From a virus: a stretch of DNA of 26,160 nt. Position numbers and translations under genes: made by a program. Below, one piece after another: positions 18,536-25,000 of this stretch (position 1 is its first letter; each line of letters starts with the position of its first letter). The stretch is taken from IMG/VR virus record IMGVR_UViG_3300042561_001717, positions 1 to 26,160 of that record, one strand, 5' to 3'. The notes beneath the pieces were generated by a model. It worked only from the letters and a program-made list of their open reading frames with translations. It was not told where the DNA came from and ran no database searches.

Positions 18536-18766
18536 ATGTTTCACTTAAACTTTGCAGAAAAAGATAAAAATGGCAATCCTAAACACCAGACTTTTACCGC
18601 TGCGGCTATTATATACAACAAAGAAGGAATACTTCAAGAGTATTCTTGCAATATAAATACAGAAGATGATGTTACCAAAATTTTTGAGTATTACAATCGA
18701 CGAGACAAGTTATTGCATTTTGAAGCTATATGTGTTGAGACTGGTCAAGTTATTAAACTAAAGTAG
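18536..18766 (+). CDS. Small hypothetical protein, 76 residues
   Basis: An AAAGGTAATT leader precedes ATG 18536. The protein has beta-strand patterns (FHLNFAEKDKNGNPKHQTFT, AAAIIYNKEGILQEYSC) and a helical segment (TEDDVTKIFEYYNRRDKLLHF), ending VIKLK. No family is recognised. It lies between the variable protein and the tail operon, so it may be a structural-region accessory gene, but nothing in the sequence shows that. Confidence 0.5.
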   Translation: MFHLNFAEKDKNGNPKHQTFTAAAIIYNKEGILQEYSCNINTEDDVTKIFEYYNRRDKLLHFEAICVETGQVIKLK

Positions 18767-18789
18767 TGAATCAACGGGAGTAATTATGC

Positions 18790-18886
18790 TATAGCGGTAT
18801 TCGCTTAAGTGAGATACATACAAAGTCTTGCCTAGACTGACTCATAGCCTGTTGCACTATACCTCATTCGACTGCATACCGCTATA
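18790..18886. mobile_element. 97-bp MITE-like element
   Basis: Perfect 11-bp terminal inverted repeats, TATAGCGGTAT (18790-18800) and ATACCGCTATA (18876-18886). The similarity continues inward after a 9-nt unrelated stretch (TGAGATA versus TGAGGTA). The ends begin with TA, the target dinucleotide of IS630/Tc1-mariner transposases, and there is no coding capacity. A ribosome-binding site and ATG (GGGAGTAATTATG, ending 18789) stand immediately before it. The transposase-like gene at the left edge of the window could be a source of mobilisation, but that is speculative. Confidence 0.7.
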
Positions 18887-18888
18887 TA

Positions 18889-18920
18889 ATAGCTGCAAGG
18901 ATAACTTGCAGCTATTTTTT
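18889..18920 (+). terminator. Terminator or attenuator before the tail operon
   Basis: ATAGCTGCAAG / CTTGCAGCTAT (11 bp, GATAA loop) followed by six T. It ends 1 bp before the ATG of the first tail gene, so transcription from upstream must read through or be antiterminated. A potential ribosome-binding site (AAGGATAA) lies in its loop. Confidence 0.75.
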
Positions 18921-18921
18921 A

Positions 18922-19320
18922 ATGATTAACTGGAATCTAGGAAAAGACTTAGCTACTGAAGCTTTTGGGGAAATGGTGTCCGAATTTGCCCAAGAGATTA
19001 ACTTTCAGATAGAAGATACTAAATGGAACTGGCCACGGGAAACCGTACGAAAAAATGGCAGTGTAGTCGGCTCACCTCGGGACATTGTAGATACAGGTGA
19101 GCTAAAAAATAGCCAATTTATTGAAGATGTATCGGATACTTATAAAGTAATCGGTTACACTGCTGATCATGCCGCTCTTGTCCATGAAGGGTATCAAATA
19201 GAGCGTAACGATGGGACGGTGACAGATGTTCCCGCCCGCCCATTTATCGACACGGCTATAGAAGACTATAATCCAATTGAGGCTTATAGTGAAATCTTAA
19301 AGGAAAAATTAAATGAGTGA
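18922..19320 (+). CDS. HK97 gp10-like head-tail/tail component
   Basis: A 132-residue protein. The diagnostic part is PRDIVDTGELKNSQF (residues 53-67), then VIGYTADHAALVHEGYQIER, then VPARPFIDTAIEDY (residues 103-116). HK97 gp10 and related neck/tail proteins share DTGxLRxS, AxxVxxG and RPFLxPA motifs at these places. They sit at the head-tail interface or tail terminator region and usually open the tail gene cluster. The start codon has no Shine-Dalgarno sequence, and the terminator-like hairpin abuts it. The next gene overlaps by 8 bp. The upstream head genes expected before it are missing. Confidence 0.75.
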   Translation: MINWNLGKDLATEAFGEMVSEFAQEINFQIEDTKWNWPRETVRKNGSVVGSPRDIVDTGELKNSQFIEDVSDTYKVIGYTADHAALVHEGYQIERNDGTVTDVPARPFIDTAIEDYNPIEAYSEILKEKLNE

Positions 19321-19762
19321 ATCAGAATTAAGAGATATTTTATTAGGTATTAGAAACAATTTAAAGATACTTATCGGTACTGACTTAGGCAAATACGAAA
19401 TAACAAGCCCTACAGGGCAAAATTTAAAAGAAATTGATGCTATTTGGGTAGAGCCTCCTGAATTACCCCCTAACTATAAAGTAAAGCCCAATAGTGGAAT
19501 TGAGGCAATTATTCAGAGAGAACCCGACCCCTATCACGAAAACCTATTGGGTTACACCGTAGGCATAAATAACTATTGCATTACCTTGAAACAGTACAAT
19601 CTAGAGAAATCCTTAACACCAGTGATCGAGAGACTTAAATCATCTCGCTACTGGAATTTTCTAGATCAGCCGCGCCTAACCCCCTATACCAAAACTTCTG
19701 AGGGGATTATCAGACCAAAAGTGACCTTTAAAATCACTACTGCTAGGCTTTTAGACTTCTAG
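19313..19762 (+). CDS. Tail terminator-like protein
   Basis: A 149-residue protein. It begins SESELRDILLGIRNNLKILI. The middle holds AIWVEPPELPPNYKVKPNSG and then GIEAIIQREPDP, followed by NNYCITLKQYNLEKSLTPVIE and a C-terminal strand VTFKITTARLL. This alpha-beta layout and the position between a gp10-like protein and the tail tube are those of siphovirus tail terminator or tail-completion proteins. The sequence itself gives only weak family evidence. It overlaps the upstream gene by 8 bp, implying translational coupling. Alternative: a minor tail protein. Confidence 0.5.
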   Translation: MSESELRDILLGIRNNLKILIGTDLGKYEITSPTGQNLKEIDAIWVEPPELPPNYKVKPNSGIEAIIQREPDPYHENLLGYTVGINNYCITLKQYNLEKSLTPVIERLKSSRYWNFLDQPRLTPYTKTSEGIIRPKVTFKITTARLLDF

Positions 19763-19825
19763 AGTACACATTTACTAATCTTTTATAGTACAATGTAACT
19801 AGAAAAGTTTAGTCAGTGATCAGAA

Positions 19826-20557
19826 ATGTCCAATCAGATTTTAGAGTTGAACCGGAGTGACAACCTCACCCCTAGCCGTGATACGCAATTTTTTATCTCT
19901 GGTACTTATGGTTTTGGAGAGGAACCTTCCACACGAGTAGCCGATTTAGGTGGTGCAATCGTCTTAGGTGATTCCACTCTTACCGTGGCGACTGGGGGTT
20001 TTGGCCGAATTTTATATGCTGGCACTTTAATTTATGTGGGGACTGCCGGTGATTATGTGGTCGTCCGAACAAAAACGACGACAGTAACCCAGACAGCAAT
20101 CCAGATCGAACCTTCCAAAATTGCTGCTACCCTTGCTACTCCCGCTCAAAAATGCACGATTAAATCTTGGGTTCCTTTTTTGAGCGCCAAGACCTTTAAC
20201 GTTGACACCTCCTCTACTGAGGTTACTGATTCCGTCTTTAGTGAAATGGCGGTGGAGAAATTTATCTCCGAAATCATGAGTACTGGGTCGGTATCGGGTC
20301 CGCTTGTATTTGGTGATCCTGGATATGAAATTGTAAAAGCTGCAGAGCAAAGAGGTGATCGAATTTATCTCGAAATTGTCTATATGGGACAGCGCGGCGG
20401 CTTAGGTTTTCAGACAAATGTTAGCCAAAATGTTAGTGGTGAAAAAGGCAATTTCCTACAAGGAAACGTAACTCTAACTATTAGTGGCAATGTGTTTGAC
20501 ATTAAACCGATGGCAACGTCGCCATTTTCTCCTAATGTAGCCGATGATCTCAATTAA
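19826..20557 (+). CDS. Major tail tube protein
   Basis: A 243-residue protein rich in Thr, Val, Gly and Ser, as tail tube subunits are. It has N-terminal LELNRSDNLTPSRDT, then YVGTAGDYVVVRTKTTTVTQT (beta hairpin), VDTSSTEVTDSVFSEMAVEK (typical of tube proteins of the lambda gpV type), FGDPGYEIVKAA and C-terminal GEKGNFLQGNVTLTISGN. The tube stacks as hexameric rings, and its length is set by the tape measure encoded four genes later. It is the most abundant tail protein, so a separate promoter is plausible. TACAAT at 19788-19793 precedes it with no clear -35. The following gene overlaps by 14 bp. Confidence 0.8.
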   Translation: MSNQILELNRSDNLTPSRDTQFFISGTYGFGEEPSTRVADLGGAIVLGDSTLTVATGGFGRILYAGTLIYVGTAGDYVVVRTKTTTVTQTAIQIEPSKIAATLATPAQKCTIKSWVPFLSAKTFNVDTSSTEVTDSVFSEMAVEKFISEIMSTGSVSGPLVFGDPGYEIVKAAEQRGDRIYLEIVYMGQRGGLGFQTNVSQNVSGEKGNFLQGNVTLTISGNVFDIKPMATSPFSPNVADDLN

Positions 20558-20837
20558 AACAGTTAAACTCCTTGTCGATGAAGACCAAGAGGTAATGTTA
20601 GTCAATTCTAGAATAATTAATAATTACCTCTGGTTTTCTTTCGGTACGTTTGATCGAGAAATAACTCAACAAGAAAAGATATTAATCGAACCACCAGACG
20701 GAACAAAAAACCAAGAAAGAATACAAGTATCTGTGATCCTTGATCCTCTGTGGCTCAATACTGAACAAAGTGCAAAAAGAAATCAAAAGGTAAAAATAAA
20801 TGGCGAAGTTAAGCGTATTAGGCAAATTGAAATTTAA
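20544..20837 (+). CDS. Small tail-operon protein, 97 residues
   Basis: A protein with beta-rich composition (IKTVKLLVDEDQEVMLVNS, IINNYLWFSFGTFDREITQQ) and a basic C-terminus (NGEVKRIRQIEI). It overlaps the tail tube by 14 bp and the chaperone by 38 bp. The tight packing between tail tube and chaperone implies a tail-related function, but no family is recognised. Confidence 0.5.
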   Translation: MISIKTVKLLVDEDQEVMLVNSRIINNYLWFSFGTFDREITQQEKILIEPPDGTKNQERIQVSVILDPLWLNTEQSAKRNQKVKINGEVKRIRQIEI

Positions 20838-21585
20838 TGAAACATTCTTTTTCCCTTTAAAAAAAGAGTGGCTTTATTACATCCAAGACAACGATACTTT
20901 ACTGGAAAAGATAGATACAATTGCTACAGAAGAAAATGGAGAGATTGGAATCAAGTTTTTAAAACGATACGGAATTAATCCAAAGGAAAATGAAACAGTC
21001 AAGGAATACTTAGAGGCACGGGAAAAAGCTGACAAAGCTTATCTTGAGAAAATTAAAGCTATCGGGCAAAAAACGGGACTATCCACTGCTGAAATTGAAG
21101 GAGTAGTAGTTAACGACGGTTCGATCCGAGAACGAATTGAACAGGTCATGGTTGATGCCCTTGACGGGGTAAAATCTGACAGCGTAGAACAAAAAGTAGA
21201 AACCGCCGCTATCGTGCAGCAATCAATTTTAAGCAACCGTAAAAAAACAAGAGAATTGACACGGGAATCTATAGAACTTGTAGAGCCTTATCTCGATGAA
21301 TTAAACGCTTTATTTAAGGATCGGGAAACAACTTATGAGACGTACAATAAAGCCTTGTTAGCTAAATTTCTAGGTAGTCCTCGACGGGTAGTTAAACTTA
21401 AAGATAAATCTTCTGTTGATTTCACCATACAAGACGTTAATGATATGTCTCAATTTATGGTAGTAAAACTCTATCAAGACTATCTCTGGCAAGACATAAC
21501 CCAGTGGCAAAACCCAGAAACTGAAAAACCAGAGCCTGAAAAATCAGAATCAGAGTCAACGGAGGACGACGAAAAAAACGAATAG
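20800..21585 (+). CDS. Tail assembly chaperone, short form (gpG-like)
   Basis: A 261-residue helical, acidic protein in the position of lambda gpG, between the tail tube and the tape measure. These proteins coat the tape measure and recruit tube subunits. It begins AKLSVLGKLKFNE and contains long helices (TVKEYLEAREKADKAYLEKI, REIRE/TRESIELVEPYLDEL). Near residues 214-236 is VDFTIQDVNDMSQFMVVKLY, and the tail is rich in Pro, Glu and Ser (ETEKPEPEKSESESTEDD). The zero frame ends with TAG two codons after the slippery heptamer. The frame overlaps the preceding gene by 38 bp. Confidence 0.75.
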   Translation: MAKLSVLGKLKFNETFFFPLKKEWLYYIQDNDTLLEKIDTIATEENGEIGIKFLKRYGINPKENETVKEYLEAREKADKAYLEKIKAIGQKTGLSTAEIEGVVVNDGSIRERIEQVMVDALDGVKSDSVEQKVETAAIVQQSILSNRKKTRELTRESIELVEPYLDELNALFKDRETTYETYNKALLAKFLGSPRRVVKLKDKSSVDFTIQDVNDMSQFMVVKLYQDYLWQDITQWQNPETEKPEPEKSESESTEDDEKNE

Positions 21586-22028
21586 ATGACGCAATTAATG
21601 CACGGTTAGAGGCAATTGCTAACCCCATTAATTGGGAAGAAATCTATTACAAATGGTGTGCATGGGGATTATCTATCGAGGAGTGGGAAGATTGGCCAGA
21701 CTGGTTAATCCTGAAAAAATATTCAGGGATTCAAAAAGTCAAATGTGAAGAAATTAATTCACTATCAGGTACGGTTAGTCAGATTGCTGCCATGGTTCAC
21801 GCCTACCTAGTAGCACAATCTAAAGAAGGTTCTAAGTCACAAAGTCTTCCTAGTGATTTTCTGCCTTACCAGTTTAAAGAAAATAAAAAATATTTTCTTG
21901 ATCAAGAAACCGCTCAAATTCTGTTAGAAGCTATGCAAGCTGGCCAAGTGCCAGTCTTCGCCACTCAGATAATAGTCGATTGCGGACTATACGACGAAAT
22001 AATTCAATTAGTAGGGGAGAAAAGCTAA
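20800..22028 (+). CDS. Tail assembly chaperone, frameshift form (gpGT-like)
   Basis: A -1 shift at A AAA AAC (21573-21579) joins the 260-codon chaperone to a 149-codon extension that is open without a start codon of its own. The extension begins RIDDAINARLEAIANPINWE, continues WGLSIEEWEDWPDW and IVDCGLYDEIIQLV, and ends at TAA 22026-22028. The total is about 409 residues. The WEEIYYKWCAWGLSIEEW segment is acidic and aromatic, as T-domains that contact the tape measure often are. The stop overlaps the tape-measure ATG (TAATG), as in lambda-type tail operons. Confidence 0.75.
21573..21579 (+). other. Programmed -1 frameshift heptamer
   Basis: Zero-frame codons GAA AAA AAC GAA TAG contain X XXY YYZ as A AAA AAC, a classical -1 slippery site. 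The -1 frame is open from there to 22028, and the zero frame ends 6 nt later. A downstream stimulatory structure was not identified. Confidence 0.8.
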
Positions 22029-25000
22029 TGTCTTTATCACTTGGTACTTTAGAAATCGGTCTAGGGCTAAATACAGCCCAATATGATAGCGGCATCAAAT
22101 CGGCTAAAGACCAGCTTTCTTCCTTAGAGCGTCGTGTTACTAAACTTGGCACGACTCCACTAAAAATTAAAGTTAGCGTCGATGACCGTCAGCTTTATGG
22201 GCTAAACAGTCATTTACTTTTAAAAAGAGTTGACCTCAAGAAAACAGTTGATTTTTATAAAGCAAATCCTATTAAAGTATTTGCTGAAGATGACGCATTA
22301 GTTTCTCTTAACCAAGAGTTGCGTGAATTAAAAAAAACATCACTAGAGATAAGAACACCTTCTAAAATTGTTGTTGAGCATCGGTTTTCTGGGTATCAAG
22401 ATCGGGTAGAGAAAGCGATCGAGCGTCTGTCTGTCACCGTTCGCAATTCTAATCCCCGTGAAAACATTTTTCAAAAAGCATTTAATCTCACCGTAGGCAA
22501 TGTAGTCGGGGGATTTTTTACGGGGGCGGGTCTTTATGGAGGTTTAAAAGCAGGCAAGGGAATCAACAAGACGATCGGAATTGATTTTGAGAGTCAAGGA
22601 GAAGCAATCGGTAAAACTGTTCGTCGCAATGTCAGACAGTTTAACAATCTTCTCGATACTGCTTTTCGAGATTTACTCGGTTTTCCCAAGGGATTAAAAA
22701 GCGCAAAACAGTTACTTCGTATCAATTACAGGACAATAACCGATACACTGTTTAATCCAGAAACATATCGGAAACTAGAGAATATTTTTGTTGAGTCGCA
22801 ACAATTTAGCCGCGCAAACGCCCAAAAACAACGCAAACGCTCAACAGAGCCAGAACCTGCTTATCCAATCGGGGATAAGTTGAGAGAAGCTTTTCCAAAA
22901 ATTGCAATGGTAGCCGAGGAGAATCTTGCGCGATCACTAGGAGCGGCCGCACGAGTTGCAGTACAACCGCTAAGAATTCGCAAGCGAATACAACTTTCAG
23001 AATCAGCAATGGCGGCTGAAGAAATAGCAAAAATCCTACAACTCTCGCAAAAAGAACAAGATTTTATTAAATCTAGAAAGTCCATTACTCTTGTAACGGG
23101 TGGTGTTCAACCGAGCGAATCCCGTCCAGGCAAGCCCGAAGTACAAAGCACCTACGATCTTGCCGCTCAAATACAGGGTGTTTTTCCAGAGACAGCCGTT
23201 CTTGCAGTCCCGAACGTCTTATCAAATAGCTTAGAGGAACTACGCAACAGCCCAAGTCAATTTATTCGAGAACAGTTACTGCCGATTATCGAAAAGAATA
23301 AAGAACTTCTGCAACAATTCATATCCGAGACAGACTATCAAGGAATACTATCGGGCTTCAAAACAGTGCAACCGATTGACCGGGTATTTCAGACTAATTT
23401 CGAGGGATTCGATAAAGATGCGATCACGCTTGCGGCAAAAGCGTTAAACGTCGCAATGGGAAACCCTGAAAAAGAAATTGCGTTAGTCGGGGGTTCTGGT
23501 GGTGGGTACGTCGTTGAAGAAGCGGTCGCTATCCTACAGCAATTAATCAAGATGTCACCCGCTCTTAGGGAGGTGTTAAAAAATGTCAAATATGGGCTAG
23601 GAATAGGCACTCCTAACGCAGGATTAACTTCTGTTGTGGATACGAAAAGTCCACTCAAGTATATTGCCGCAATGGGCAATTATGATAAAGTCGGGATCAC
23701 GATGTTCGGAAAGTCCTTTATTCCTGATATAGCCAGCAAAGACCCTGAAAAGAAAAAAAAGGCCGAAGATATTTACGAAACCGCTGATGTTGCTTTACCT
23801 TCTCGCATTTTCTTTCCATCAAAACAGCAATTAACCCTTGACAAAATAGGAGAAGATCACAAGATTGGACTATATGTTGCCAACCTTGCCACATCTTCAA
23901 AGCAATTTAACAAAAGGCTTAAAGAGTCACTTAAATACTTTTATACTCCAATTGTTAAACGAATTACAGAACTAAAAAAATACAAAGAAAAATTAGAGCA
24001 GTCCGTGTCAGGTGTTGATCAGTCAAAGTTGTCGGCTGACGATACCAAAAAATTAGATGAACTACTTGCGTTGATCTCGGAAATCGATCAAGAAATAGCC
24101 GATCGGACAGAGTTCTTAAAAGCGATTCCAGTTCTCGGCAATCCAAGCAAGACAGCCGGGGCGGAGCAAAAAGAACTACAAGGGACAATTTCTGCCTACC
24201 AAAACACTCTCGCAGAAATTCTTAACGCGACAAATGTTTCCTTTTCGTACCTTGACCCGTTATTATCAAATTTAGAAGAACTTGAGAGGCTTGTCAATTC
24301 AGGAACCGATACTATCGATCTTAAGCCAAGCAATTTCGGATCGCTTTTACGGTTTTGGATGGAGACACGGAAAAATATTTTCCGTATGATGGGGGATAAA
24401 TTTGAAGCAGAATGGACTAATTTTATTAATGCTATTGACAATCTAGTAGAGGCGGGATACGAGAAACAGTTTAGGGCAAAACCTTATCATCATGTTACAG
24501 AGGCAGACAATGCTCTCCCAAACTCAGCAACATATGGGGAGACGTTTTCTCGCAGAGAAGATGCACCTAGCGATATTCGCAAAGACGTAATTCCTCGGTT
24601 TGGAGATATTCTTTATAAACTTTCACAAACAACCAATCAAAATGCTTTAGGATTACCGCTAGTTAAGGATCAGTCTCTTCCTGATTTATTAAAGTGGGTC
24701 AATAAAATGCCCACGAATACGGAAGCAGATAAAGCGGCCAAAAAAGTTATCGAGGCTCTAATTGAGATACGTCGGAAAGAAGCTAGATTTTATCAAGATT
24801 TTTTAAGGCGTGTTTCCGAATTGCAAAAAAGAATTGCGGGGGGAGACACGGGAGCGCAGTCAGAATACATTCAACTCTTAAAAACCAGCCCATTTTCTCG
24901 TATTCGCGAAATGATAGACGGGGCTGGCAAATACATTGACGTAAACGCACCGGTTCCGACTTTTATAGGGAAAAACAGGGTAATTAAAGAAATCGCCACA

